Of a DNA stretch of 64,000 bases, positions 27,649-36,998 are shown piece after piece. Origin of the DNA: Acidimicrobiales bacterium. GTDB taxonomy: Bacteria; Actinomycetota; Acidimicrobiia; Acidimicrobiales; Bog-793. Within the stretch, counting starts at the first letter, position 1, and each line of letters begins with the position of its first letter. A model generated the notes under the pieces. It was not told the DNA's origin. It was given only the letters and a program-made list of their open reading frames with translations, and made no database searches. The translations under genes were made by a program, and so were the position numbers. The DNA lies in the NCBI GenBank assembly GCA_035533595.1, contig DATLTN010000027.1, positions 46,565 to 110,564 of the forward strand, given 5' to 3'.

Positions 27649-29343
27649 TCAGGGCAGCAGGCAGCCCGCGGGCGTCGGCAGCCCCCCTGCCGGGAGGCTC
27701 CTGAGCGGCTTCGGCCGCCGGCCGTAGATGGCGCCGATCGGGGTCGGGAGGCGCTCGTAGCGTTCCTCGAACTCGCTGAGCAGCGCAGTGGTCCAGGGGA
27801 TGCGGAAGGCGGTGCAGCCCGAGACGACGACGTAGTCGGCGCGCCGGAAGGCCTCCGCCCAGAGCGCGACGAGCGCCGGGTCCTTGCCCCCCTGCAGGTG
27901 GCTGGCGAAGGGCTGGAAGAGGCGGTGCGGTGGGTTCGCGGGGTCCGCCGCGAGCCAGATGCCGGTGGCGTCGAGGAGCTGCGGGCAGCCGTCGCCTGCG
28001 GGGAAGGCGCGCCCCGCCGAGACGAGGACGCTCTCGGAGTCGGCGACCACACAGGCCCCCGCCGGAACGCGCGCCGCGACCACCGGCCCCCAGTCGCCGA
28101 ACTTGGAGGCGATCGTGTCGTGGTAGCCGCCGGAGATGACGAGCACGACGAGGCTGCCGGCTCCGACGACGAGGCCGGCGAGGCCGCCCGCCAGCAGCCG
28201 GCGGCGCCCGGCGGGGCGGGGGAGGAGCGCGACTCCCGTGCCGAGGGCGATCGCGAGGAAGGGGGCAGGGAAGGCGGCGTAGTGCGCGTAGTACGCGGGG
28301 GGGCCGAGGGCCGTGGCCGCCGTCGCGAGCGCGCTGAGGACGACGAACCACGACCACGGGCTGCGGTCCCGGCGCCCGAGGAGGCGCAGCACGAGGAGGA
28401 GGAGCACGGCGCCGAGCACGAGCGCGGCGGCCAGGGTCGGGGCGAGGCCGCGCGGCAGCGAGGGGAGGTTCGGCGCGACGGCGAGCGAGGGGGCGGCGTA
28501 GGCGAGGCCGACGAGGGCGAACAGGCGGTTGAGGAGGGGAGTGGGGCGCGCCGTGCCGCGCGTCAGCTGGGAGACGACCACCTCGTGCAGGAAGGCGTGC
28601 GGCGCGGCGAGGAAGAAGGGGAGGACCGTGACCGCGACCGCGAGGGCGGCACCGAGGGCGAAAGCGGCGGCGCGCCGCGGCGCCGAGCAGACGAGCACGA
28701 CGGCGAGCACGACGAGCACGACGACCGCGAACGTCTTCACGTCGCAGGCGAAGGCGACCGACGCGCCCCCGAGCGCGCAGCGCCGGGACGAGGCGAACCG
28801 CCCCTCGTCGGTGAAGACGAGGCGCACCCCGATGAGGCAGAACAGCACGCAGAAGGGCTCCAGGAGGAAGGTGTGGTCGGCGGCGTAGCCGGTGGGGAAG
28901 ACGGCGAGCGCGAGGCCGCCGACCGCCATCGCGAGCCGCCCGTGGCGGCGCAGCAGGGTCGCCACGAGGAGGGCGTTCGCGCCGGCCACGAGCGCAGTGA
29001 AAAGGCGCGCCGCGGCGAGCGCGTCGCGCCCGCCGGTGAGGTGCGCGAGCAACGCGAAGGGGGCGAGCAGCACGGTGATCCCCGGCGGCTCGACGAAGAC
29101 GAAGTGGCGGTAGGGGAGGAGGCCGGCGACGAGGCGGAGGGCGGCGGCGAAGTAGACGCCGTCGTCGTACTCGGTGATCCCGTAGAGGCCGCCGCGCAGC
29201 GCCAGGACGAGCACGACCGGGACGACGCCGACGGCGAAGACCACGCCCAGCAGCGCCGCGTCGCCCCACCGCGAGCGCGCTCTAGCGCCCTCGTCTGCAG
29301 CCGTCGCGCCGTCCACGGCGACGGGGCCGCCGGTGGTCAGCAT
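27649..29343 (-). CDS. Polytopic membrane protein, GT-C glycosyltransferase-like
   Basis: This 564-residue protein has about ten hydrophobic helices. After the first membrane segment it carries YGITEYDDGVYFAAALRL, an acidic loop (Asp-Asp) in the place of the catalytic DE of GT-C mannosyl- or arabinosyltransferases, then PYRHFVFVEPPG. The C-terminal 130 residues form a soluble domain. I choose the ATG at 29343 and not the open frame to 29439, because a TACCAT -10 box lies six bases before it on this strand. It is divergent from sucC and convergent with pcrA. Confidence 0.65.
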   Translation of the reverse strand: MLTTGGPVAVDGATAADEGARARSRWGDAALLGVVFAVGVVPVVLVLALRGGLYGITEYDDGVYFAAALRLVAGLLPYRHFVFVEPPGITVLLAPFALLAHLTGGRDALAAARLFTALVAGANALLVATLLRRHGRLAMAVGGLALAVFPTGYAADHTFLLEPFCVLFCLIGVRLVFTDEGRFASSRRCALGGASVAFACDVKTFAVVVLVVLAVVLVCSAPRRAAAFALGAALAVAVTVLPFFLAAPHAFLHEVVVSQLTRGTARPTPLLNRLFALVGLAYAAPSLAVAPNLPSLPRGLAPTLAAALVLGAVLLLLVLRLLGRRDRSPWSWFVVLSALATAATALGPPAYYAHYAAFPAPFLAIALGTGVALLPRPAGRRRLLAGGLAGLVVGAGSLVVLVISGGYHDTIASKFGDWGPVVAARVPAGACVVADSESVLVSAGRAFPAGDGCPQLLDATGIWLAADPANPPHRLFQPFASHLQGGKDPALVALWAEAFRRADYVVVSGCTAFRIPWTTALLSEFEERYERLPTPIGAIYGRRPKPLRSLPAGGLPTPAGCLLP

Positions 29344-29349
29344 CAGTCG

Positions 29350-29355
29350 ATGGTA
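29350..29355 (-). promoter_or_regulatory. -10 box for leaderless minus-strand membrane protein gene
   Basis: Read on the minus strand this is TACCAT, six bases before the ATG at 29343. It decides the start of the membrane protein gene. Confidence 0.4.
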
Positions 29356-29390
29356 CCGAGGGGCCCGGTTGTGCCCCCGGCGGGGCCGAT

Positions 29391-29420
29391 TTCGATTCGC
29401 CGAGCGTCGCCCTCTAGTGT
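29391..29420 (+). promoter_or_regulatory. Promoter of sucCD
   Basis: TTCGAT (29391-29396) and TAGTGT (29415-29420) are separated by 18 bases. The -35 is weak. The transcript would carry a leader of about 30 bases that includes the AGGAGG ribosome-binding site at 29441-29446. Confidence 0.4.
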
Positions 29421-29455
29421 CGGCACGACCGCGAGGCAACAGGAGGCCGCACCGG

Positions 29456-30601
29456 GTGGATCTCTACGAGTACCAGGGCAAGCAGTACTTCGCCCGCTAC
29501 GGCATCCCGACCTCGGTCGGCGAGACCGCCGACACCGTCGAGGAGGCGGTGGCCGCCGCCGAGCGCCTCGGCTACCCGGTGACGGTGAAGGCCCAGGTGC
29601 AGGTGGGCGGGCGGGGTAAGGCCGGGGGCGTGAAGCTCGCGTTCTCCAAGGACGAGGCCGAGACCCACGCGAGGAACATCCTCGGCCTCGACATCCACGG
29701 GCACGTCGTCCACCGCCTCTGGATCGAGCCCTCGTCGGACATCGCGAAGGAGTACTACGCGAGCTTCACCCTCGACCGCAGCGCCAAGCTGCACCTGCTG
29801 ATGGTCTCGGCGCGCGGCGGCGTCGACATCGAGCAGGTCGCCGACGAGTCGCCGGAGGCGATCGAGCGCCTGCACGTGAACCCCCTCGACGGCATCTCCG
29901 TCGAGCAGGCGCTCGCCGTCGTGCGGGCGGCGGGGATCGACGAGGAGGCCCAGCAGCCGATGGCGAAGGTGCTCGTGCAGCTCTACCGCTGCTACATCGA
30001 GGGCGACGCCGACCTCGTCGAGATCAACCCGCTGATCCTCACCCCCGAGGGCAAGATCCACGCCCTCGACGCCAAGGTCTCCCTCGACGAGGACGCCGCC
30101 TTCCGCCACCCCGAATGGGAGGAGTTCGCCGCCTTCCAGGAGGTCGACGAGCGCGAGCGCGCGGCGCGCGAGAAGGGGCTGAACTACATCGGCCTCGACG
30201 GCACCGTCGGGATCATCGCCAACGGCGCCGGCCTCGCGATGTCGACCCTCGACGTCGTGAACCAGGTCGGCGGCTCCGCGGCCAACTTCCTCGACATCGG
30301 CGGCGGCGCGAACGCGGACGTGATGGCCGACGCCCTCGAGGTGATCAACGCCGACCCGAAGGTGGCGGCGATCCTCATCAACATCTTCGGCGGCATCGTC
30401 CGCACCGACGACGTGGCGAACGGCATCCTCACCGCTCTCGGCAGGGTGAAGCTGAACTCGCCGATCGTGATGCGCCTCGACGGCACCAACGCCGAGCTGG
30501 CGCGCGAGATCCTCGCCCCGCACCTCTCCGAGATGATCATCGTCGAGCCCACGATGCTCGACGCCGCCCGCCATGCCGTCAACGTCGCTGGAGGCAACTG
30601 A
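29456..30601 (+). CDS. sucC: Succinyl-CoA synthetase beta subunit
   Basis: With SucD this enzyme makes succinate and ATP or GTP from succinyl-CoA in the TCA cycle. The 381-residue protein starts DLYEYQGKQYFARYGIP and has the ATP-grasp elements VKAQVQVGGRGKAGGVKLA and DADLVEINPLILT, plus the C-terminal CoA-ligase region NFLDIGGGAN and NIFGGIVRTDDVA. GTG 29456 has a perfect AGGAGG ten bases upstream; the frame opens earlier without a ribosome-binding site. The stop shares a base with the sucD ATG. Confidence 0.96.
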   Translation: MDLYEYQGKQYFARYGIPTSVGETADTVEEAVAAAERLGYPVTVKAQVQVGGRGKAGGVKLAFSKDEAETHARNILGLDIHGHVVHRLWIEPSSDIAKEYYASFTLDRSAKLHLLMVSARGGVDIEQVADESPEAIERLHVNPLDGISVEQALAVVRAAGIDEEAQQPMAKVLVQLYRCYIEGDADLVEINPLILTPEGKIHALDAKVSLDEDAAFRHPEWEEFAAFQEVDERERAAREKGLNYIGLDGTVGIIANGAGLAMSTLDVVNQVGGSAANFLDIGGGANADVMADALEVINADPKVAAILINIFGGIVRTDDVANGILTALGRVKLNSPIVMRLDGTNAELAREILAPHLSEMIIVEPTMLDAARHAVNVAGGN

Positions 30602-31488
30602 TGAGCATCTTCGTCGACGAGCACACCAAGGTCGTCGTGCAGGGCCTCACCGGGAGCCAGGGCCGCTTCCACGGCCTGCGCAACAAGGCCTACGGGACCC
30701 AGGTCGTCGCCGGGGTCACCCCCGGCAAGGGCGGGGAGTCCGTCGAGGGCATCCCGGTCTACGACACCGTCGCCGAGGCGGTCGCCGCGACCGGCGCCGA
30801 CGCGAGCTTCGTCGTCGTGCCGCCCCGCGGCGCGGGGCCGGCGATCCTCGAGGCAGCCGAGGCGGGGGTGCGCTTCATCGTCTGCATCACCGAGCACATC
30901 CCCGCGAAGGACGAGGCCGTCGTCTACAACCGCCTCGTTCGCGACTTCCCCGAGGTCCGCCTCCTCGGGCCGAACTGCCCCGGGGTGATCTCGCCCGGCA
31001 AGTGCAACATCGGCATCACCGCCGGTGAGATCGCCCTCCCCGGCGGCCCGGTGGGCATCGTCTCGCGCTCGGGGACCCTCACCTACCAGGCTCTCCACGA
31101 GCTCTCCCAGCAGGGTGTCGGTCAGACGACCTGCGTCGGGATCGGCGGCGACCCGGTGCCGGGCACGACCTTCATCGACGTCCTCGCCGCCTTCCAGGGG
31201 GACCCCGAGACCCGCGCGGTGATGATGATCGGCGAGATCGGTGGCGACGGGGAGGAGCGGGCCGCGCAGTTCATCGCCGAGTCGATGGACAAGCCGGTGG
31301 TCGCCTACATCGCGGGAGTCACCGCGCCGGCGGGGCGCAAGATGGGCCACGCCGGGGCAATCGTCTCCGGCTCGCAGGGCACCGCCTCGGCGAAGATCGC
31401 GGCGCTCGAGGCCGCGGGGGTGCGCGTCGCCGAGAACCCGACGCGCGCCGGCGAGCTGATGGTCGAGGTCGTGCGGGGCCTCGCCTGA
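30601..31488 (+). CDS. sucD: Succinyl-CoA synthetase alpha subunit
   Basis: This subunit binds CoA and carries the phosphorylated histidine. The 295-residue protein has [54 protein letters not shown], and the active-site loop [11 protein letters not shown] with the phosphohistidine. ATG 30601 is coupled to sucC by a TGATG junction, so the two subunits are made together. The downstream purN has its own -10 box. Confidence 0.96.
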   Translation: MSIFVDEHTKVVVQGLTGSQGRFHGLRNKAYGTQVVAGVTPGKGGESVEGIPVYDTVAEAVAATGADASFVVVPPRGAGPAILEAAEAGVRFIVCITEHIPAKDEAVVYNRLVRDFPEVRLLGPNCPGVISPGKCNIGITAGEIALPGGPVGIVSRSGTLTYQALHELSQQGVGQTTCVGIGGDPVPGTTFIDVLAAFQGDPETRAVMMIGEIGGDGEERAAQFIAESMDKPVVAYIAGVTAPAGRKMGHAGAIVSGSQGTASAKIAALEAAGVRVAENPTRAGELMVEVVRGLA

Positions 31489-31516
31489 GGCGACCCCGGC
31501 GGCGGGAGCAGCCGAG

Positions 31517-31522
31517 TAGTTT
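31517..31522 (+). promoter_or_regulatory. -10 box for leaderless purN transcript
   Basis: TAGTTT lies six bases before the purN ATG at 31529, with no Shine-Dalgarno sequence between. Confidence 0.45.
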
Positions 31523-31528
31523 CGGCCA

Positions 31529-32104
31529 ATGCGGATCGGAGTGCTCGCCTCGGGGAGCGGCACGATCCTCAGCGCCCTGCTCGGCGCCGAGCTGCCGATC
31601 GCGGTGGTCGTGGTCGACCGCCACTGCCCTGCGGAGAAGGTGGCGGCGGACGCCGGCGTCACGTGCGAGGTCGTGCTGCGCAGCGACTTCAGCAAGTCCT
31701 TCGACCGGGAGGGCTACACCGCCGCGGTCGTCGGGGTGCTCGAGGCCCACGCCGTCGAGCTCGTGGTGATGGCGGGCTACGGGACGGTGCTCTCGGCGGC
31801 GGTGCACCGCCGCTTCCCGGCGCGGGTGATGAACACCCACCCCGCGCTGCTCCCGGCCTTCAAGGGCTGGCATGCCGTCAGCGAGGCGCTCGCGATGGGG
31901 GTGAAGGTCACCGGCTGCACGGTGCACCTCGCGACCGAGGCGGTCGACGAGGGGCTGATCCTCGCCCAGGAGGCGGTGCCCGTGCTCGCGGGTGACACCG
32001 AGGAGTCGCTGCACGAACGGATCAAGCAGGTGGAGCGGCGCCTCTATCCCGAGGCGGTGCGGGCGGTGCTGGCGAGACTCGACAACGGAGAGGAGCTGTC
32101 TTGA
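31529..32104 (+). CDS. purN: Phosphoribosylglycinamide formyltransferase (GART)
   Basis: PurN transfers a formyl group from 10-formyl-tetrahydrofolate to glycinamide ribonucleotide in purine synthesis. The 191-residue protein has GVLASGSGTILSALL, the active-site NTHPALLPAFKGWHA (Asn and His of the triad), and VHLATEAVDEGLILAQ, where the catalytic Asp is expected. The stop is overlapped by the TTG start of purH, coupling two formyl-folate-dependent steps; folD downstream provides the cofactor. Confidence 0.92.
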   Translation: MRIGVLASGSGTILSALLGAELPIAVVVVDRHCPAEKVAADAGVTCEVVLRSDFSKSFDREGYTAAVVGVLEAHAVELVVMAGYGTVLSAAVHRRFPARVMNTHPALLPAFKGWHAVSEALAMGVKVTGCTVHLATEAVDEGLILAQEAVPVLAGDTEESLHERIKQVERRLYPEAVRAVLARLDNGEELS

Positions 32105-33621
32105 GGGCCCTGATCTCGGTCTACGACAAGGAGGGACTGATCCCCCTCGCGCGCGGCCTCGCCGGGCTCGGCGTGGAGCTCGTCTCGTCGGGGGGGACCT
32201 CCGCGGCGCTCGCCGCCGAGGGCATCGCGCACGCCGAGGTTGCCTCGGTCACCGGCGCGCCGGAGATGCTCGGCGGCCGGGTGAAGACCCTGCACCCGAA
32301 GATCCACGGCGGCATCCTCGCCGACCGCTCCAAGGCCGAGCACCTCGCCGACCTCGCCCGCCAGGAGATCGAGCCGATCGACCTCGTCGTCTGCAACCTC
32401 TACCCCTTCGGGCGCGAGCCCTCGATCGAGATGATCGACGTCGGCGGCCCGACGATGGTGCGTGCCGCGGCGAAGAACCACGACCACGTCGCGGTGGTCG
32501 TCGACCCCGCCGACTACGACGTCGTCCTCGACGAGCTGTCCTCGGCGGGCGCCGTCTCGGCTGCGACGCGCCGCCGTCTGGCGCGCGCCGCCTTCGCGCA
32601 CACCGCCGCCTACGACGCGGCGATCGTCTCCTGGTTCGACGCCAACTCCGACGCCGAGGACGCCCTCCCCCCGACCCTGCACCTCGCCCTCGAGCGCGTC
32701 GGCGAGCTCCGCTACGGCGAGAACCCCCACCAGCACGGCGCCCGCTACCGGACCCTCGGCGCGCCGGCCGGCTTCTGGGAAGGCGTCGTGCAGCACGGCG
32801 GGCGCGAGCTCTCCTACCTCAATCTCTTCGACGGTGAGGCGGCGTGGCGCCTCTGCCACGAGCTGAAGGCGCTCGGGCGGGGCGCGGCGGCGGTGATCGT
32901 GAAGCACGCGAACCCCTGCGGCGCGGCGATCGACGGCGACATCACCGAGGCCTACCAGCGCGCCTTCGCCTCGGACCCGATCTCGGCCTTCGGGGGCATC
33001 GTCGCCCTCTCCGAGCCGATCGACCTCCCGCTCGCGGAGGCGATCGTGAAGAACGCCCTCGCCGACGTGCTGCTCGCGCCGGGGATGAGCGAAGAGGCGA
33101 TCGAGCTCTTCAACGCCAAGCGCAAGAACATGCGCCCCCTCGGCGCTCCCCTCCCGAGCGCCGAGTACCTGGGCCTCCGCCAGATCTCGGGCGGCTTCCT
33201 CGTCCAGGAACAGGACCGCTTCCTCGCCCGCCGCGAGAGCTGGAAGGTGGTCACCGAGCGCCAGCCCGACGAGCAGCAGTGGTCCGACCTCGAGCTCGCC
33301 TGGCTCGTCTGCGGGCGCACCTCCTCCAACGCCATCGTCCTCGTGAAGGACAACCAGGTGGTCGGGGTGGGCTGCGGCCAGCAGAACCGCGTCGACGCCG
33401 CCGGCCTCGCGGCGACCAAGGCGGACGGCCGCGCCGAGGGGGGCGTGGCGGCGAGCGACGCCTTCTTCCCCTTCCGGGACGGCCTCGACGCCGTCGTCGA
33501 CGCCGGCGCCACCGTGGTGATCCAGCCCGGCGGGTCGCTGCGCGACGACGACATCATCGCCGCGGCCAACGAGCGTGGCATCGCGATGGTGATGACGGGG
33601 GAGCGGCATTTCCGCCACTGA
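32101..33621 (+). CDS. purH: Bifunctional AICAR transformylase/IMP cyclohydrolase
   Basis: PurH performs the last two steps of IMP synthesis. The 506-residue protein has the MGS-like cyclohydrolase domain (about 1-190: ALISVYDKEGL, LGGRVKTLHPKIHGGILADR) and the transformylase domain with LRYGENPHQHGA, VKHANPCGAA, DPISAFGGIVAL and the C-terminal IMVMTGERHFRH-like end. The TTG start overlaps the purN stop (TTGA). The length is typical. Confidence 0.96.
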   Translation: MRALISVYDKEGLIPLARGLAGLGVELVSSGGTSAALAAEGIAHAEVASVTGAPEMLGGRVKTLHPKIHGGILADRSKAEHLADLARQEIEPIDLVVCNLYPFGREPSIEMIDVGGPTMVRAAAKNHDHVAVVVDPADYDVVLDELSSAGAVSAATRRRLARAAFAHTAAYDAAIVSWFDANSDAEDALPPTLHLALERVGELRYGENPHQHGARYRTLGAPAGFWEGVVQHGGRELSYLNLFDGEAAWRLCHELKALGRGAAAVIVKHANPCGAAIDGDITEAYQRAFASDPISAFGGIVALSEPIDLPLAEAIVKNALADVLLAPGMSEEAIELFNAKRKNMRPLGAPLPSAEYLGLRQISGGFLVQEQDRFLARRESWKVVTERQPDEQQWSDLELAWLVCGRTSSNAIVLVKDNQVVGVGCGQQNRVDAAGLAATKADGRAEGGVAASDAFFPFRDGLDAVVDAGATVVIQPGGSLRDDDIIAAANERGIAMVMTGERHFRH

Positions 33622-33694
33622 GACCCTCGAGGAAAGAGTCGAGGTAAGCGAGGGGGCGCCGCGCTGGCACCCCACCCCGACGTTCGGGGCGCTG

Positions 33695-35230
33695 GTGGCG
33701 ATCGCCGCCGCCACCTTCGGCCTCTGCCTCTACCACCTCGGCGCCCGCAGCATCTGGCTCGACGAGGGGGCGACCTACGCGATCGCCACCCAGCACGGCC
33801 TCCACCTGCTGTGGGCGGTGGGTCACGACGGCGGCAACCTCGCCCTCTACTACCTGCTGCTGCACGGCTGGACGTCGCTGTTCGGGAGCGGGGAGGTGGT
33901 CCTCCGGCTGCCCTCGGCGCTCGCCGCGGTGGCGACGGTGCTCCTCACCTTCCTCCTCGGGCGCGAGCTCGCAGGCCGCCGCGCCGGGCTCTACGCCGCA
34001 CTCCTCATCGGCCTCAGCCTGCCACTCGTCTACTGGGGGCAGATGGCGCGGGGTTACACCCTCGGCAGTGCCCTCGCCGCGCTCACGGGGCTCTGTTTCG
34101 TCGTCGCCCGCCGCAGCGGGCGTCGACGGGACTGCCTGTTGTGGGCGCTCGCCGCGCTCGCACTCTGCTGGACGCTCCTCCTCGGCGCCCTCGTCGTCGT
34201 CGCCGGGCTGGCGACCCTCTGCCTCCCCGGCGCTGCCCCCGCGGCGCGCCGCCGCCTCGCCGCCGCCGCGGTGCTCGTCGCGGCGGGGGGCTTCCCCCTC
34301 GTGCTCATCGCCGCGCACCGCGGGGACGGGCAGCTCTTCTGGCTGCCGCGGCCGACGGCCAACACGGTGCGCTCGGTGCTCGACTACCTCGCCGGCGCGC
34401 GCTACGGCGCTCGCTGGGGGGACCTCTCGCTCGCGCTCGTGTTCTGCGCCGCGGCGCTCATGGCCCTCGGCCTCCTGCTCGCCCTGCGGACGCCGCGCCG
34501 CCACCCCGAGGCGCTCTTCGCGGCGGTCTTCGCCGTCCTCGGTACGGCGCTGCTGCCGCTCGTCTCCTACGTCGTCTCGCGCCTTGGCCAACCCGTCTTC
34601 ACGGACCGCTACCTCTCGCCCTGCCTCCCCGCCGCGGCCGTCGCCCTCGCCCTCCCCCTCGCGCGCCTGCGCCCGGCGGCGCTCGGGCTGCTCGCGGTGG
34701 TGGCGCTCGCGGCGCTGCGCGTCGGGCAGCTCACCCCCACCTACGGCGTCGACATCGACGACGAGCAGGCGACCGTGGTCGGCGTCGTCTCGCTCGCCGC
34801 GCCCGGCGACTGCATCGCCTTCTACGCGAACGACGGCTTCGTCGATTTCAACTACTACCTCTCCCATCCCCCTCCCGGGATGGGAGAGGCACCCCGCTTC
34901 GTGTCGCTGCTCCCGGCGCGCCCGATGGGGAGCGACCCGGTGATCGTCGAGCGCTATGTGACCCTCGACCGCGCCGCGCGGGCCGCGCTACCGGAGCGTT
35001 GCGGGAGGCTCTTCCTCATCGAACAGCACGACGGCAACCCGCACGGGACGCCCGCGGCGCGGGTGCTGCGCAGCACCTTCGGGAAGCTGCAGCACGAGGT
35101 GGCCCGCGAATACGCTGCGCACATCGTCCGCCGCTACCAAGGAGTCACCTTCTTCCTCTACTCGTCTCCCCATCACCCCGCCCCCCACCACCGGGTCGCC
35201 GCAGCCCCGAGCGCGGCGCCGACACCGTGA
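33695..35230 (+). CDS. Polytopic GT-C family glycosyltransferase-like membrane protein
   Basis: The 511-residue protein has about ten membrane helices. The catalytic-type motif SIWLDEGATYA after the first helix and the following VLRLPSALAAVATV segment are hallmarks of the GT39/ArnT-like group that uses polyprenyl-phosphate sugars. The C-terminal third is a soluble domain. The start is doubtful: GTG 33695 lies inside the first hydrophobic segment, and the frame is open back to a stop at 33593-33595 with natural-looking sequence (WHPTPTFGAL) but no standard start codon. The stop overlaps folD. Confidence 0.65.
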   Translation: MAIAAATFGLCLYHLGARSIWLDEGATYAIATQHGLHLLWAVGHDGGNLALYYLLLHGWTSLFGSGEVVLRLPSALAAVATVLLTFLLGRELAGRRAGLYAALLIGLSLPLVYWGQMARGYTLGSALAALTGLCFVVARRSGRRRDCLLWALAALALCWTLLLGALVVVAGLATLCLPGAAPAARRRLAAAAVLVAAGGFPLVLIAAHRGDGQLFWLPRPTANTVRSVLDYLAGARYGARWGDLSLALVFCAAALMALGLLLALRTPRRHPEALFAAVFAVLGTALLPLVSYVVSRLGQPVFTDRYLSPCLPAAAVALALPLARLRPAALGLLAVVALAALRVGQLTPTYGVDIDDEQATVVGVVSLAAPGDCIAFYANDGFVDFNYYLSHPPPGMGEAPRFVSLLPARPMGSDPVIVERYVTLDRAARAALPERCGRLFLIEQHDGNPHGTPAARVLRSTFGKLQHEVAREYAAHIVRRYQGVTFFLYSSPHHPAPHHRVAAAPSAAPTP

Positions 35231-36084
35231 CCGCGCGGCTGCTCGACGGCGAGGCCCTCGCGAAGCAGGTGCGTGCCGAGGTGGCCACCGAGACAGCGCT
35301 CCTCGCCGAACAGGGGGTGGTGCCCGGCCTCGGCACGATCCTCGTCGGTGACGACGTGCCCTCGGCGCGCTACGTGCAGATGAAGCACGAGGACTGTGCC
35401 GAGGTGGGCATCGCCTCGGTGCACGAGCACCTCCCCGCGGACGTGAGTGAGGAGCGCCTGCTCGCGGTCATCGCAGCCTTCAACGCCGATCCCGCCGTCG
35501 ACGCCTACCTCGTGCAGCTCCCCCTCCCCAAGCACCTCGACGAGGAGAAGGTGCTGCTCGCCGTCGACCCCGACAAGGACGTCGACGGCCTCCACCCGGT
35601 GAACCTCGGCCGCCTCGTGATGGGCGCGCCGGGGCCGCTGCCGTGCACGCCGCAGGGCATCGTCGAGCTGCTGGCGGCGAACGACGTCCCCGTCGAAGGG
35701 CGCCACGTCGTCGTCATCGGCCGCGGCCTCACCATCGGCCGGCCGCTCGCGCTGCTGCTCGCGCTGCGCCGCCCGCACTGCAACGCGGCGGTGACCGTTG
35801 TGCACACCGGCGTCCCCGACCTCGCCCGCTACACCCTCGACGCCGACGTGATCGTCGCCGCCGCGGGGTCGGCGGGCCTCGTGCGGCCCGAGATGGTGCG
35901 CCCCGGGGCCGCCGTCGTCGGCGCCGGGGTCTCCTGGGAGGGGCGCCGCATCCTCTCCGACGTGGACGAGTCCGTCGCCGAGGTGGCGGGCTACCTCACC
36001 CCCCGGATCGGCGGGGTCGGGCCGATGACGCGGGCGATGCTCCTGCGGAACGCGCTGCGCGCTGCGAGGCGCCGGGCGGGATAG
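35227..36084 (+). CDS. folD: Methylenetetrahydrofolate dehydrogenase/methenyltetrahydrofolate cyclohydrolase
   Basis: FolD interconverts 5,10-methylene- and 10-formyl-tetrahydrofolate. The 285-residue protein shows ILVGDDVPSARYVQMKHEDC with the catalytic Lys in YVQMK, the QLPLPKHL folate loop, DKDVDGLHPVNLG, VVVIGRGLTIGRPLALLL for NADP, and GGVGPMTRAMLLRN. GTG 35227 overlaps the preceding stop. The long open frame upstream lies in the membrane-protein gene and is not coding. It links purN/purH and metF through folate. Confidence 0.95.
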   Translation: MTARLLDGEALAKQVRAEVATETALLAEQGVVPGLGTILVGDDVPSARYVQMKHEDCAEVGIASVHEHLPADVSEERLLAVIAAFNADPAVDAYLVQLPLPKHLDEEKVLLAVDPDKDVDGLHPVNLGRLVMGAPGPLPCTPQGIVELLAANDVPVEGRHVVVIGRGLTIGRPLALLLALRRPHCNAAVTVVHTGVPDLARYTLDADVIVAAAGSAGLVRPEMVRPGAAVVGAGVSWEGRRILSDVDESVAEVAGYLTPRIGGVGPMTRAMLLRNALRAARRRAG

Positions 36085-36114
36085 CACCTCGGGAGCGGCC
36101 TCTGCGCCGTGAAG

Positions 36115-36142
36115 TTGGTGCACATTGCCACCCATCTGAAAT
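36115..36142 (+). promoter_or_regulatory. Candidate promoter upstream of four-helix membrane protein
   Basis: TTGGTG (36115-36120) and TGAAAT (36137-36142) are separated by 16 bases in a locally AT-richer 165-base intergenic stretch. No other gene or structure is evident between 36085 and 36249. Confidence 0.3.
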
Positions 36143-36249
36143 CGCGCCGCAATCTCGGCCACCGACAATGGGGGCGGCCGCGCCCTGCCGCGGTCGGCGC
36201 GGGGGTCGCGGTCGCACTCGGCGCGCCCTGTGCAACCGATTGGAGCACC

Positions 36250-36942
36250 ATGAGTCCGCTCGGCCTCGTCACCCCCACCTCGTTCATCGGCCTCGCCGTC
36301 GGTGCGCTCCTCCTCGTGGCGCTGCTCGGCATCGTCGGCGCCTTCGTGGTGATCGTCATCGCCAACCGTGCCGACCCCGACCCGAGCGGCCGGCGCCCCT
36401 ACGCCACCTACCTCTTCGGTGCCTCCTTCATCCTCGTCTGGTCGGCGCTCCTCGGCTCGGCGGCGGTGGTCTCCTCGCTCGTGCAGCTGATCGGGAAGTC
36501 GACGGCCCTCTCCCTCGGCGCGCGCCACCCCGTCGGCGACGCCGTGGCGCGCGGCGTCGTCCTGGGCGGGCTGATCCTGCTGCTCAGCCTGGGCGCGCTC
36601 GCGGTCCACGAGGGGCGTGGCCGGCGCCTCGTCGGGGAGGAGGAGGCGGCGGCGGCCCCGGCGGTGCGCGTCGCCAAGGGCTACGGTGCGGCGGTCTGCT
36701 TCGTGAGCCTCTTCGTCGCGCTGATCGCCCTCGTCGTCGGCCTCTACGCCCTCTTCCAGCTCGTCGCCCCCGGCGTCTTCCAGGGGCGGGGGAGGATCCC
36801 CGCGCTGCGGACGATCATCGACGCCGGCTGGTTGCTGTTCGCCGCCGGGGTGATCCTCGCCAGCCACCTGAAGATCGCCGCCCCGGCGCTGCCGCCGGCA
36901 GCCCCCGCCACCGTCGCCACCACGGTCGCCGACGCGGGCTAG
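36250..36942 (+). CDS. Four-helix integral membrane protein of unknown function
   Basis: I take ATG 36250, preceded by TTGGAG, which gives 230 residues; the frame is open to 36109 but that part is Arg-rich and unlike a signal peptide. Hydrophobic helices lie roughly at 10-38, 50-72, 95-118 and 145-172, and a fifth weaker one at 195-218. Between helices 1 and 2 it reads NRADPDPSGRRPYATYLFGAS. It resembles DUF5671-type membrane proteins in layout, but I do not recognise the family with certainty. Role unknown. Confidence 0.6.
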   Translation: MSPLGLVTPTSFIGLAVGALLLVALLGIVGAFVVIVIANRADPDPSGRRPYATYLFGASFILVWSALLGSAAVVSSLVQLIGKSTALSLGARHPVGDAVARGVVLGGLILLLSLGALAVHEGRGRRLVGEEEAAAAPAVRVAKGYGAAVCFVSLFVALIALVVGLYALFQLVAPGVFQGRGRIPALRTIIDAGWLLFAAGVILASHLKIAAPALPPAAPATVATTVADAG

Positions 36943-36998
36943 CCGCGAGCGGCTCCACGGTCGGCCCGGGGCGGGGCCGCCGGTGACAGACTTGGGCG

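Noticed and set aside
27898..29619. 573-codon plus-strand frame across the minus-strand GT-C-like gene
   Set aside because: Sequence is a run of Glu/Gly/Arg-rich low complexity and runs into sucC territory in another frame; the minus-strand gene has a start signal and membrane topology.
31478..31491. Small hairpin GCCTC-GCCT-GAGGC at the end of sucD
   Set aside because: Only five pairs, partly inside the coding sequence, with no T-run; too weak to call a terminator.
33811..35226. In-frame upstream extension of folD
   Set aside because: It overlaps the membrane-protein gene; folD has family length from GTG 35227.
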